Positions 12,868 through 25,989 of a stretch of DNA of 64,000 nt are shown piece by piece; positions within the stretch are counted from its first letter, which is position 1, and each line of letters starts with the position of its first letter. The stretch is from Dallia pectoralis (Eukaryota; Chordata; Actinopteri; Esociformes; Umbridae). Both the position numbers and the translations under genes were made by a program. The notes under the pieces are model-generated. The model worked only from the letters and a program-made list of their open reading frames with translations. It did no database searches and was not told the origin of the DNA. The DNA is taken from NCBI GenBank assembly GCA_029465975.1, contig CM055760.1:3565053-3629052 (forward strand), read 5' to 3'.

Positions 12868-13400
12868 GACGGTCAGTCACTCGGACTCGACGACAATCCG
12901 TGCCGAAGGGTTTGTAGAATGGCTATATTACTCCGAACGGAAAAACGACGTTATTGAGTCTGTTCATGTACAGTCTGTAACCAAATCAAGATCAATTTGC
13001 AGTCCAATGACCTTTGTTCAGATCCTAGAAATCCATTTGCGACGGAGGTCCAACCAGGCTAGCATTAGCTAGTACTGTACTGTAGGCAACGGCACAGCTA
13101 ACTGGACATGGAGATGTGTGAAGCTCCTCTGAAAACAAACTGTAAAAATTAAAACAAAGTGCAACAGCATTGACGAATCGCTTTCGTCGTCACGGTAGCC
13201 TCCTTTCTGCACCTATCCGAGGAAACGTTAACTGATTTTATTTGTGAAAACACGTCTAATAACGTTCTCGTCGGTGTCTCTCGCGGTCGCCATCTTTAGT
13301 GATTCTATTTATCCTGGACGCGACTCGCTGTCCTGGTGGAGGCCTTTCGCTCTGTGACACACCAAAGACTCTACAGTAAGCGAGACATACGATCTATAAC
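12868..13400 (-). promoter_or_regulatory. ric1: ric1 5' UTR / CpG-rich promoter region
   Basis: The sequence immediately upstream of the ric1 ATG is clearly richer in CpG than its surroundings (for example cggactcgacgacaatccg and ctctcgcggtcgcc), as expected for a housekeeping vertebrate promoter. I cannot place the transcription start. The plus strand shows no partner gene in this stretch. Confidence 0.5.
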
Positions 13401-15279
13401 GACATATTTGTTCCAGGCGGACCCGCTCTGTCAGCCTAAGAGCTAGACATTAAAGGGCAACCAGTGGAGCACAAAAACACTGCAAACGTAACCATTATTA
13501 TAGTTGTTTCTGTATGCTTTGTAATTGTGAATGCGTCCTCTTGTCTTGGCAACTTGCTAAAAACCCAGTGCATTGTTAATATTATTACATGATGACTTTA
13601 TTAAAATGTTGTGGGTAACGCTTACATAATCTATTTCTATTGTTCATGGTATATTGCATATTTTTCACGCGGTTTGGCATGTACACAATGCATTGTCTGT
13701 ATGTTGCTAATGATGTGCAGTTTGCGATCGTTTCGTTGTTTCCATCAACTTGTTTTACCGACTTGGAGATTAACGAGTGTTTTTTCTCTAAACGGAATAT
13801 TGTTACGTCCCCGCCGGCTTCCGGTGGCTATGCCTTAACTATTGAGCGATGCATTCAATTTCATCACGTATTAGCAAAATACTGAACTACTCTGATTAGG
13901 TTAAAAGTCGGCCCTACATTGCTACAAGCTCGGCCAACCCCCTCGCGGGCTGCGGTTACTGTATCCGAGTCGGGTGTCTTTTCCTATACGATCTTTGTTG
14001 TAATTTGTGTCTAAAGATGTTGACTGTCTGACCTCATGTTCTTGTCAATCTTTTTTAAATGGGTCGTTGCTGTACTCTAGTGGTGCTGCGACTGGTTGCA
14101 CTTAGAAGACGAAACCTCATTACCGTTTTTCTCGTTTAGAGAAAGACATCCTTAATGAAAGTGGGATACACTTGATATTCATCTGTACAGTTGCCACAGA
14201 TCTCATTGAAAGACCCAAAACTCTATTGGATGAACTGTGTTGAACTAAAGGAGACACATCTATTCACAGCTGATAGTAAGTACAGTAATAATAATGAATT
14301 TCTAATGCATCAGTGGGAAACTCCTTTGAACAATTATTCAATCTGCAATCAGTGGCAATATAAGATCCCACTGCTGTGTTGCTATTTGCAAGAAAGGATC
14401 AAAGGGGCATTTTTTATATAATCACCCATAAGTTTACCATGGTTGCTTTTTTACAGTATTCAGCATTTCCGATTTTGAAAATCGACTGACATGGACAAAT
14501 GTGATGCAGTACAGTAAATAGTTTTTGTTTCTGAGTATTTTGATTTTGGGTTACATCCTTTGTTGGTTCTTTGATGAAGACAGAATGTGGTACTGTAAAG
14601 TCGTCCCATAATGAATGTCTAATTGTCTAGGTGCTTTTACTGCAGGTGTATTCATGTCTATGACAGTTCATGGGCACAGAATGACCTGCACAGAATGAAA
14701 TAAACAACGTTTTTAGCAAATGTCATTTTTGAACAGTATTTCAACAGTATTTTGCAATGCAAAAAGTGTAAAACCTCTAAGGTTTATTTTCTCTAGTAAA
14801 ATCATCTTTGGAGACAATAATAGAATTCATGCTGTGATATGCTTGCTTGCCTTTATTTACATAATACAATGTAAAGTATCAACAAATGATACAGGCAAAA
14901 AAGCACAAATTGGTGTGGTCTGACAGGTTCAGATTGATAGATGTATTTTGTTGTCCATTGTATAATGATTGAAATAACATTTTATTTTCATTTTATTTTT
15001 ATTCGTCATTTTTTATGTGTTGCCTGATCTGTGTAGGTCAACAACCATTTGTCTCAGACTTGATTTAAAAGGATTTACTGTTTAAAGGTTAAACTGTTCT
15101 CATATCTGGATATTATCAATGGTCTTGAGCAGAGTTGTTATTATGAGTTATGGCCACTAGTGGGTGCTCAACAACTTATCTTAAGAGAGCTCGATTGTAA
15201 AACATAATTCCCTTCAACTTGCAGATCCACCCAAAACACACTGTTATTAAAAGAATGACCTCAGCCTGCCTTAAACATG
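13401..15279. other. intergenic, nothing recognised
   Basis: AT-rich sequence between the ric1 promoter and the tandem duplication. Its open frames are short, overlap on several frames, and show no family resemblance or splice context. I see no gene. Confidence 0.6.
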
Positions 15280-18200
15280 TCACCACCAATCCCCATCCCA
15301 ATCAAAATGAGGTTCAGTTGTGCATTAGGTAAGTTGGGGAGGGATTGCACACTGTTTCAATACAGTAGAATTGTTCACAGTGATCATGAGACCGGAGAAT
15401 ACCATTAACACCAGGTAGGTCAGGAGCTACCATAGGGACAATCAACGTTAGACAATCCTCACAAGCAGGTCTGTTGTAATGCACGTCTTTACCATGGTTG
15501 TAGTCCAGCAGCCTCAGCTGACAAGGGTCCCCTGGCTATTAGGTATTCCTGTAGTGTATATAACAAACAGATATATATATATACATAATTTATTTATCAG
15601 ATAATGAACAAAAATTCATTTCATGTTGCAGAATAAATAAGACTGACTCAGCCATTCAATAATACTTCATTTTGAGCCATTCTGTTGTTGCTTCGCTTGT
15701 GTGTTTGGGATTATTGTCCTGCTGCAAGATCCATGTTTGGTTCAGCTTCAGCTTGATCACAGATGGCTTCTCATACCAGGAAATTAATAAGTGATTTTAA
15801 ACAGGAGTGTACATGTTTCAACAAGAACAGAGGTCAGCCAGTAAACGCTGTAACATAAAAAAAACCGGAAAACGAAAGGGTTCAGCATACTTTCCACATG
15901 CTCTGTTTTTGTATTAACAGCAAAATTATACATCCTGTTGAAATGTTTTCTTCGGCGGGGTTAAGCACACAACTAGACAGACAGTACAGTACTTATTACC
16001 AAAACAAAATGGGTCTTTTTTGTGTTAAACCATCAAATAAAAATGACTGAAAAACATGTTTAAAAAAATGTGTACCAACGAAAAAAGAGAAAAAAGCATA
16101 AACAGATGAGAACAATAACGTGTTGGTAATCTCTGCAGAATCAGGAGTCTCCATATTTAGATTGAACAAAACCTGTAGTGCAGCACAAGCTAACATATGA
16201 CACTCTCAAACTAAATGCCAGGAACCTACACAGCCAGTCTGTGACATTTCATTTAATCTTAACTAAAAGGGATCAACTTCCAAGTCACATGTTTACACCA
16301 TTGCATTCATTCAACGTAACACGAATTGTGAACATGAGAAGGAAGTCACTAGCATCTTTTAGGAATCCCCTAATGAGGAAACTAACTTTTAATGTTGGGA
16401 AATATATATTCTTTCCTCACAACAAGGAGCGACGACCAATAAGATAGTGACTGCACAGAAAGAGTACAAAAGGAAATTGGAGCTACTTCATTCAGCTCAT
16501 AAAAACCACTGCTGTGTGACTTCCAATCCAGCCCATGGCTTTTATAATGTTTTTGTCCAATATAGCATAGAATTCATGGATAAATATATTATTTACAGTC
16601 AACTCAAGAGGTACCCTTCATTAAATTGATCAAAAGTGAATGTTAAATAAATAACACAAATATTGGGTAATATTTTAGACTCAAACCTAAGGGGTTATTA
16701 TATTATATTACAGTATATTATTATAATAAAATTATTGGTCAATATTTTTTCCTGAAAACATTGGTTTCATAAGTGTCCGCCTTCCTAAAGAATATTTAAA
16801 ATGAAATCTAATTAAGAGGCTTCAATTATAACATTTCATGCTTTTTGTTCCCTGGGGTATAAGTGGTCGCATGCATTGGAAGTTCCTTTCTCATCCGTCA
16901 CCATGGGTAAAACCAAAAGACATTCAACTGAAAGAAGACTGTTGTTGCCCTACACTGATCAAGTAACGAATATACAAATTACATAAACAGTTGGAAATAC
17001 CTCTAAGCAATGTGGGTCAATAATGAAAATGTTTTGGTAGTCAGAAAACATTTGCGAAGAAGAGCACGCATGTCAACATGCTTTAAAGGGAATATGGCGA
17101 GGGAGGTAAAGATGTTTCTAGTGGAATCTTGGGGATTAGAAAGTCTCAAAACCAGCTGTTAGACGTCAACACCATGTCAACAAGCTCTTTAGAACAGTTG
17201 CACGAAAAAAAGTCATACTTTGCCACACTCACATATGGCAACATTTGAACGTTGCCAAGCATGCAGAAATTGTGTGTTGTGGTCAGATGAGACCAAAATA
17301 CACACCATAGGTATATTTGACCACAAAAGGAGACTGCATACAAGACAAAGTAGTTACTATTGAATGCATAATAAATTTAACTAGTAACAGGATATTTCTG
17401 GTTGCAACTGCCACATGATTTGATGATGGTCATGGATAGGCTTGTCAACATGACAATCACACCAAAAATACATAAAAAATAACACGGGAATAGGTGTTGG
17501 ACCACAATCTCCAGACTGGAATCATCTTGAAAACATGTGGTCTGATTTATAGATGGGTTCTCCGCAAACACAAACTTAAGACATTCTAAGATCTTAAAAT
17601 GTGCTGGAAGGAGGAATGGTCTAATATCCAAACCTGTCAGACTTTAGAAGAAAAGTCAAATTAATTGTGAAGGTGCAATATGATGAATATTTGTAGAATG
17701 CCTACTTGTGGTCATCATTACAATGCTACTCAAGTGGAGAGTAATTCTAATTATAGACGTAAAATGACCAAAAATACACCACCAATTAATATGCCCAACA
17801 CTCCAATGTTTCACATTTTTGGTTGAAATTCTAGCAGTGCAGTAACCGAAATAGGAACAATTGTTCCTACTTTTGTTCTTTTGTGTTACTAACAGTTCTT
17901 TAAGTATTGTTTCTCACATAAGCCACTGAGTAAATGAAAGCAAGAAGAGCTGAGTTAGGGATTAAGAAAAAACATCATCAGCATTTCCCATCAGCACCGC
18001 CCTTTTTCGTCACTGCTTTCTGGCAGTTGTGCAATGAACCACTCCAAAAATGCCTCACAGAAAAGCTGCCAAATTAGTCAGACAGAAAGTGAAACTTTGA
18101 AGTCACAATGTTAGAGCTTGTATAGAGTCATATCAAACAGTATCAAATTACTGATACCCAGTGAAATGAAAGTAACAGTATGCGAAATACAATAAGTATA

Positions 18201-18735
18201 TGCAGTATAAGCACATTATTGACGAATTATAAATGGTTTATGTTGTTATAAAAACTTGCGAAATGTGTTGTTCATTTAATATATTAAATAGTGTCCAACT
18301 TCCAAATCAATGTCATGTGTTAAAAACCTGGTATTGATTTAACCGAAGCTAGGTTGGAAGAAACAGAAGGAAGGCACTGATATCTGAGGAAAGACCCATG
18401 AGGAAACAATCCTCACAAGGTGTGGGGAAATATTTCGGTGAGGTAACATTGAACAATACAAATAGTTTCCAAAAACTGCCTCCGGCACACATTTACACAG
18501 CAATCTGGAATCAAATATGACTCACTTTTTATTCAACAAAATGTATTTCCACACTTACTGGTCAAATAATTACACATACTTATTCTAACAGCTGTTTCAG
18601 TGGAATGCTTAGCCTACGTGTTATGAGGGGAAAGAAGGAAAAGCATGATCAGCAAGGCAGTCTTTCCTGTCTTCAGAGACTGTTTCAGGAAATTCAACCA
18701 ACCCACTCAGGTCTCTGAAGAGCTGCCAAATGTGT
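15280..18735. repeat. 3.45 kb tandem duplication, copy 1
   Basis: Matches 18736-22188 almost base for base, with an offset of 3452-3455. Differences noticed are single-base changes (for example acacgaatt versus acatgaatt near 16320/19772) and length changes in short homopolymers. The junctions share the short word tgtca. The unit contains a Tc1 transposase relic (about 16840-17640) and a second, minus-strand Tc1 trace at about 15640-15790, but no host gene. Confidence 0.95.
16840..17640 (+). mobile_element. Tc1/mariner transposon relic (copy 1)
   Basis: On the plus strand, ATGGGTAAAACCAAAAGACA at 16902 corresponds to the usual Tc1-like transposase start MGKTK. Further on, tgtcaacaagctcttta, gttgcacgaaaaaa and gtggtcagatgagaccaaaa (VVWSDETK) are unmistakable fish Tc1 words. 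Stops and frameshifts are frequent, so no active protein is made. The same relic is repeated in the second duplication copy. Confidence 0.8.
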
Positions 18736-21700
18736 CACCACCAATCCCCATCCCAATCAAAATGAGGTTCAGTTGTGCATTAGGTAAGTTGGGGAGGGAT
18801 TGCACACTGTTTCAATACAGTAGAATTGTTCACAGTGATCATGAGACCGGAGAATACCATTAACACCAGGTAGGTCAGGAGCTACCATAGGGACAATCAA
18901 CGTTAGACAATCCTCACAAGCAGGTCTGTTGTAATGCACGTCTTTACCATGGTTGTAGTCCAGCAGCCTCAGCTGACAAGGGTCCCCTGGCTATTAGGTA
19001 TTCCTGTAGTGTATATAACAAACAGATATATATATATACATAATTTATTCATCAGATAATGAACAAAAATTCATTTCATGTTGCAGAATAAATAAGACTG
19101 ACTCAGCCATTCAATAATACTTCATTTTGAGCCATTCTGTTGTTGCTTCGCTTGTGTGTTTGGGATTATTGTCCTGCTGCAAGATCCATGTTTGGTTCAG
19201 CTTCAGCTTGATCACAGATGGCTTCTCATACCAGGAAATTAATAAGTGATTTTAAACAGGAGTGTACATGTTTCAACAAGAACAGAGGTCAGCCAGTAAA
19301 CGCTGTAACATAAAAAAAAACCGGAAAACGAAAGGGTTCAGCATACTTTCCACATGCTCTGTTTTTGTATTAACAGCAAAATTATACATCCTGTTGAAAT
19401 GTTTTCTTCGGCGGGGTTAAGCACACAACTAGACAGACAGTACAGTACTTATTACCAAAACAAAATGGGTCTTTTTGTGTTAAACCATCAAATAAAAATG
19501 ACTGAAAAACATGTTTAAAAAATGTGTACCAACGAAAAAGAGAAAAAAGCATAAACAGATGAGAACAATAACGTGTTGGTAATCTCTGCAGAATCAGGAG
19601 TCTCCATATTTAGATTGAACAAAACCTGTAGTGCAGCACAAGCTAACATATGACACTCTCAAACTAAATGCCAGGAACCTACACAGCCAGTCTGTGACAT
19701 TTCATTTAATCTTAACTAAAAGGGATCAACTTCCAAGTCACATGTTTACACCATTGCATTCATTCAACGTAACATGAATTGTGAACATGAGAAGGAAGTC
19801 ACTAGCATCTTTTAGGAATCCCCTAATGAGGAAACTAACTTTTAATGTTGGGAAATATATATTCTTTCCTCACAACAAGGAGCGACGACCAATAAGATAG
19901 TGACTGCACAGAAAGAGTACAAAAGGAAATTGGAGCTACTTCATTCAGCTCATAAAAACCACTGCTGTGTGACTTCCAATCCAGCCCATGGCTTTTATAA
20001 TGTTTTTGTCCAATATAGCATAGAATTCATGGATAAATATATTATTTACAGTCAACTCAAGAGGTACCCTTCATTAAATTGATCAAAAGTGAATGTTAAA
20101 TAAATAACACAAATATTGGGTAATATTTTAGACTCAAACCTAAGGGGTTATTATATTATATTACAGTATATTATTATAATAAAATTATTGGTCAATATTT
20201 TTTCCTGAAAACATTGGTTTCATAAGTGTCCGCCTTCCTAAAGAATATTTAAAATGAAATCTAATTAAGAGGCTTCAATTATAACATTTCATGCTTTTTG
20301 TTCCCTGGGGTATAAGTGGTCGCATGCATTGGAAGTTCCTTTCTCATCCGTCACCATGGGTAAAACCAAAAGACATTCAACTGAAAGAAGACTGTTGTTG
20401 CCCTACACTGATCAAGTAACGAATATACAAATTACATAAACAGTTGGAAATACCTCTAAGCAATGTGGGTCAATAATGAAAATGTTTTGGTAGTCAGAAA
20501 ACATTTGCGAAGAAGAGCACGCATGTCAACATGCTTTAAAGGGAATATGGCGAGGAGGTAAAGATGTTTCTAGTGGAATCTTGGGGATTAGAAAGTCTCA
20601 AAACCAGCTGTTAGACGTCAACACCATGTCAACAAGCTCTTTAGAACAGTTGCACGAAAAAAAGTCATACTTTGCCACACTCACATATGGCAACATTTGA
20701 ACGTTGCCAAGCATGCAGAAATTGTGTGTTGTGGTCAGATGAGACCAAAATACACACCATAGGTATATTTGACCACAAAAGGAGACTGCATACAAGACAA
20801 AGTAGTTACTATTGAATGCATAATAAATTTAACTAGTAACAGGATATTTCTGGTTGCAACTGCCACATGATTTGATGATGGTCATGGATAGGCTTGTCAA
20901 CATGACAATCACACCAAAAATACATAAAAAATAACACGGGAATAGGTGTTGGACCACAATCTCCAGACTGGAATCATCTTGAAAACATGTGGTCTGATTT
21001 ATAGATGGGTTCTCCGCAAACACAAACTTAAGACATTCTAAGATCTTAAAATGTGCTGGAAGGAGGAATGGTCTAATATCCAAACCTGTCAGACTTTAGA
21101 AGAAAAGTCAAATTAATTGTGAAGGTGCAATATGATGAATATTTGTAGAATGCCTACTTGTGGTCATCATTACAATGCTACTCAAGTGGAGAGTAATTCT
21201 AATTATAGACGTAAAATGACCAAAAATACACCACCAATTAATATGCCCAACACTCCAATGTTTCACATTTTTGGTTGAAATTCTAGCAGTGCAGTAACCG
21301 AAATAGGAACAATTGTTCCTACTTTTGTTCTTTTGTGTTACTAACAGTTCTTTAAGTATTGTTTCTCACATAAGCCACTGAGTAAATGAAAGCAAGAAGA
21401 GCTGAGTTAGGGATTAAGAAAAAACATCATCAGCATTTCCCATCAGCACCGCCCTTTTTCGTCACTGCTTTCTGGCAGTTGTGCAATGAACCACTCCAAA
21501 AATGCCTCACAGAAAAGCTGCCAAATTAGTCAGACAGAAAGTGAAACTTTGAAGTCACAATGTTAGAGCTTGTATAGAGTCATATCAAACAGTATCAAAT
21601 TACTGATACCCAGTGAAATGAAAGTAACAGTATGCGAAATACAATAAGTATATGCAGTATAAGCACATTATTGACGAATTATAAATGGTTTATGTTGTTA

Positions 21701-22188
21701 TAAAAACTTGCGAAATGTGTTGTTCATTTAATATATTAAATAGTGTCCAACTTCCAAATCAATGTCATGTGTTAAAAACCTGGTATTGATTTAACCGAAG
21801 CTAGGTTGGAAGAAACAGAAGGAAGGCACTGATATCTGAGGAAAGACCCATGAGGAAACAATCCTCACAAGGTGTGGGGAAATATTTCGGTGAGGTAACA
21901 TTGAACAATACAAATAGTTTCCAAAAACTGCCTCCGGCACACATTTACACAGCAATCTGGAATCAAATATGACTCACTTTTTATTCAACAAAATGTATTT
22001 CCACACTTACTGGTCAAATAATTACACATACTTATTCTAACAGCTGTTTCAGTGGAATGCTTAGCCTACGTGTTATGAGGGGAAAGAAGGAAAAGCATGA
22101 TCAGCAAGGCAGTCTTTCCTGTCTTCAGAGACTGTTTCAGGAAATTCAACCAACCCACTCAGGTCTCTGAAGAGCTGCCAAATGTGTC
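18736..22188. repeat. 3.45 kb tandem duplication, copy 2
   Basis: Second copy of the 15280-18735 unit in direct orientation, abutting it directly. The apparent divergence is far below 1 percent. This points either to a very recent duplication or to two haplotypes placed in tandem by the assembler. Confidence 0.95.
20293..21092 (+). mobile_element. Tc1/mariner transposon relic (copy 2)
   Basis: Duplicate of the relic at 16840-17640, carrying the same MGKTK-like start and VVWSDETK-coding words with the same disruptions. It arose with the segmental duplication, not by separate transposition. Confidence 0.8.
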
Positions 22189-22257
22189 AGACCGAAAGAA
22201 AAAATCTCATGTCCCAATGATAGAGATCAGCAAATGGTATCACTCATAAGGTGTGTA

Positions 22258-22467
22258 TATACAATATCTCACAAAAGTGAGTAGCAAAGTCTCTTTTCTT
22301 CAGTGTTCTGTGTTGAGTTATTTCGAGGGGACAGCAAATATACACTGTTATACAAGCTTCTTTACATTGTAGCAAAGTTCCATTTCTTTAGTGTTGTCAC
22401 ATGAAAATATATAATGAAATAATTACAAAAACGAGGGCTGTACTCACTTTTGTGAGACACTGTATAT
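22258..22467. mobile_element. short Tc1-type MITE
   Basis: Inverted ends: tctcacaaaagtgagt on the left and actcacttttgtgagacact on the right, bordered by TA-rich sequence. The interior includes words typical of a widespread fish Tc1 family (gggacagcaaat, ttacattgtagcaaag). At about 210 bp it is a deleted, non-autonomous element. Confidence 0.75.
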
Positions 22468-22654
22468 AGTAAAATGAACACAATGAATACAACAAATACA
22501 TGCATTCAGAGCACATTGAACATTATTTCAACTTAAAACTACATCAATAACAAACTGAGAGTAATGACCCACAAAGTGGCATTCAAACATTCAACCTAAA
22601 TAGGCTTTAAATTGAATTGCGGAAAAACACCAGCATTGATACGCCCTGACCAGA

Positions 22655-23180
22655 TCTGGACGTAGGGCTGGAACTGGTGGAGGCTCTGGCCCAGGATCAG
22701 GAAGTAGCGCTGGTACCAAGGGTGGCTCCGCCCCTGAAGTACGACAGGGTACCGGAGCAGAGGGTGGCTCCACCCCGAAGTAGGATGGTGCCGAAGCAGG
22801 GGGTGGCTCCGCCCCTGAAGCAGGCTCGGGCTGGTGACCTGCGCTGGAGGCTCGGGGCTGGTGACCTACGCTAGAGGCTCGGGGCTGGTGACCTACGCTG
22901 GAGGCTCGGGCTGGTGACCTGCGCTGGAGGCTCGGGGCTGGTGACCTACGCTAGAGGCTCGGGGCTGGTGACCTACGCTAGAGGCTCGGGGCTGGTGACC
23001 TACGCTGGAGGCTCGGGCTGGTGACCTGCGCTGGAGGCTCGGGGCTGGTGACCTACGCTAGAGGCTCGGGGCTGGTGACCTACGCTGGAGGCTCAGGGCT
23101 GGTGACCTACGCTAGAGGCTCGGGGCTGGTGACCTACACTGGAGGCTCGGGGCTGGTGACCGGCGCTGGAGGCTTGGGAC
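22655..23180. repeat. GC-rich 27/28-bp minisatellite with a diverged 5' part
   Basis: From about 22820 to 23175, units built on gctggtgacctacgct and ggaggctcggg repeat about 13 times in 27- and 28-bp versions. Before that (22700-22820) a looser repeat of ggtggctccgcccctgaag appears three times. The open frames on both strands are repeat translations. It is the most GC-rich segment in the region. Confidence 0.9.
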
Positions 23181-24219
23181 GGGGTTTATATGTTTACGAA
23201 ACCACGGCAGAACTGAAGCTACAGTTGGAACAAGAAATAGAAAAACAATATCTGATGACGAAACAATTGCCAATGTGTGGGCACAGGGGAACCCTTGACT
23301 GTTGTTGTTAAACAACATGGAACAACTTCAGTGTAACAACTACAGAATAAAAAGCCACACTGACTGCTGTCTTTCCTATCAATCATACGATGGACTGATT
23401 CATTCTCACGAAATGAATCAGGCGAAAGTGAAACTATGGGATCACGGTTGTTGATTGTAAAATGGTTACACTCATAATCATCACCAAACACTATGAATTC
23501 CCATGCATACAGTAAACTGCTGAATTTCCATATGCAAAACTATGGCTAAAATCACAAATTAGTGTTCAGAGATTTTCGGGGAAATCTTCCGAATACCTGT
23601 TTTCTGGTACATTAATTTCCCTGACAGAGTCATGGATAACCAAAGCAAAAACTTCTCCTCTGACCTGCTGATTCTTCACGTGGCTACTAATTTCTTTAAA
23701 GTACAGATTATCTTTCTTCCCTCTTGTTCACCTACCAATTTCCTCTTTTGAATTCCAGCTTACTAATGTGACCCATCCATTCAAGCCTTCCATTGTTTTC
23801 ATCAGATGCTCATGATGACTTCCTCAATTAGCTTGACATACTGATTAGTTCATTCCTAGAGGCCACACATGTTATTGGCTTTCGGTCTTTTAGTAATTTC
23901 TTTCCACTCTTTTCCATATTTGAGCTCACAAAGCTCACAAAGTGGGCAATGCACGTGCCTGCTTTGATCTAATCTTTACCAGATGCTTTCTGTCTACCAA
24001 TCTCAGGTCACTTTTTATCTTCTCTAGTCCATTCCTTTTCACCAGTTCACTGTCAGCCCACACTTATGTATTAGGCCACAGCAATACTCTTTCTCTCTTT
24101 CCAACTGTTCTCTCCTCCTCCATCCCATTGTCTCTCCAATCTCCTAACTCCTTATTTCCTGTTTCCTGAGTCTGCCTCTTCCAACCTATTCCCAGCGTTA
24201 CCAAGGCCCACAGCTCTGT

Positions 24220-24690
24220 CGTCTTCAGCCCAGCCGGCCTGTCTGTTTCTTACTTTGAGGCTAAACAACTGAGGGGAAATCGAGAAGCCCAGGTTTCTCT
24301 TAAGTTCCATCATCCTGGGTGGCTCCCCTGTCAACGCGGTGGAGTCCTTTCGCTTCCTGGGCAACACCAAATGGGAGCTAACAAAAAAGCATGACAAAAG
24401 TTATACTGCCTGCAGCTCAAAAAGTACAGACCGCCAAAGACTTTGATGGTTAACACTTACAATGCCATCATTGGCGGAAGTCTATCAAGACCAAAACCTC
24501 TCACCATGAGAACAGTTTCTTCCCCACAGCAATAGGCCTTAGAAACATGCCCAAGGATACTCATTCTGTACACGAACTAGTTACAATCCTCCTGCTAGAC
24601 AACTGAACTCAAACTAGACATTGCACATGTGCACATTTGTACATTTGCACAATAGCATACACAACTATTTGCATATTTATATGTACATAT
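24220..24690 (+). mobile_element. LINE fragment (CR1/L2/Rex-type), 3' end
   Basis: The plus strand encodes fragments of the reverse-transcriptase C-terminal region known from fish LINEs: GSPVNAVESFRFLGNT (from about 24330) and KTKTSHHENSFFPTAIGL (from about 24480). A 3' tail rich in tttgcac/tacat words follows. The frame is interrupted and the 5' part is missing. The exact clade cannot be fixed by eye. Confidence 0.75.
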
Positions 24691-24844
24691 GTCACGGTGA
24701 GCTGAGGCTCAGGTGAGGCCCCCGCCGCCTACTGATGCCGCAGAGCCACCTAAAGTGCTGTCCCGCCCCCCCATCTCTTTGCCCATTGTTTTAGTTGGCC
24801 CTTCTAGGAGCCAGGCCTCTCCACCCTATTTGAGACTTTTATGA

Positions 24845-25300
24845 CTTTTTTAAGACACTAGAGTGGCTTTGGCTGTATGTTTCGGATCATTGTCCTGCTC
24901 AAATGACACATCTCCCAAGTGTCAAGTCTCTTGCAGTAGCTGGTTGTCTCCCAGGATTTCTCTGTACTTTGCAGCATTCATTTTGCCAACAGCTTTCCAG
25001 GCCCAGATGCAGAAAATCATTTGCATGACATCCCCAGGCTTCACAACAGTGATGGTGTTCTCAGGATAATGAGTTATGTTAGGCTTGTTTAAACATTACG
25101 CTCTGCAATGAGGCCAAAGAATCAGCATCGGACCATAGGAACGTCTTTGAGTTGGTCTCAGAGTCATCAATGTTGTCTGGCAAACCAGCCGAGATTTGAC
25201 GTGATTTGTTTTCTTGTTGCCGCTCTCCCATAATGGCCACTTTTGTTAAGCATCTGAGCAATAGCTTCAGTATTCACAGTGTCTCCCAGCTCAGGAGTGG
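24845..25300 (-). mobile_element. Tc1-like transposon relic
   Basis: Read on the plus strand, it contains the familiar complement of a Tc1 transposase gene: ttggctgtatgtttcggatcattgtcctgctc, ggatttctctgtactttgcagcattc, tttccaggcccagatgcaga, gtgatggtgttctcagg. The coding direction is minus. It is heavily decayed. Confidence 0.75.
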
Positions 25301-25989
25301 ACAACTAAAAATCTGTCAAGAGTTGCCATAGATCACGTGTGAACTCTCTGACTAGTGCACTTTGTGCATGAGAACGGGCTTTGTCTACACAGATTCACAG
25401 TAGTGCCTTATTTACTCCATGTATTAATAATGTTCTTACTGTGCTCCAGGGGAGATTCAATGCATTCTACATTTTTTAACATCCTACAACTGCTTTTGTC
25501 ATTTTGCACATCCTTTGTGTTGCACATCAGTGGCAAAAACACCGGATTAAATTCATTTTGAATCAATTTTGAAATAATTTTGAAACAATAAAAACTGGAA
25601 ACGTCCAAGCAGGGTGAGAACATTTCAGAACCAATGTATAAAAGAACAACTTTACTTTCCATGACGTACAATATTGATTTTAGCAAGAGCAACAATTATA
25701 TAAAGGTAGAACATGAGTATTGGAGTTAGATCTTACAGATGTAAAGGTCCAGCTGACTAGAATAGTTTACTTTTACAAATCTGATTAGTATTTCATTTTT
25801 AATATTGAATAGTTTTGTCAAACTATTTTTAAAACTTAAAACTGGGATAACATTATGCAAATAAATAAATAAATAAACGTTTTTTTTTTTACTTTTTAAT
25901 GTGTTGTTAAAGCATAAGCACAGCAAAGTCCTTACCTATATTGAATTTAATCATAATTTGAACCTACATGAGTTATAGTCGCCAAAAAA

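Noticed and set aside
16178..16629. Open frames of 89 and 60 residues in the tandem duplication, the second repeated at 19900
   Set aside because: Repetition here comes from the DNA duplication. No family resemblance or splice context was found.
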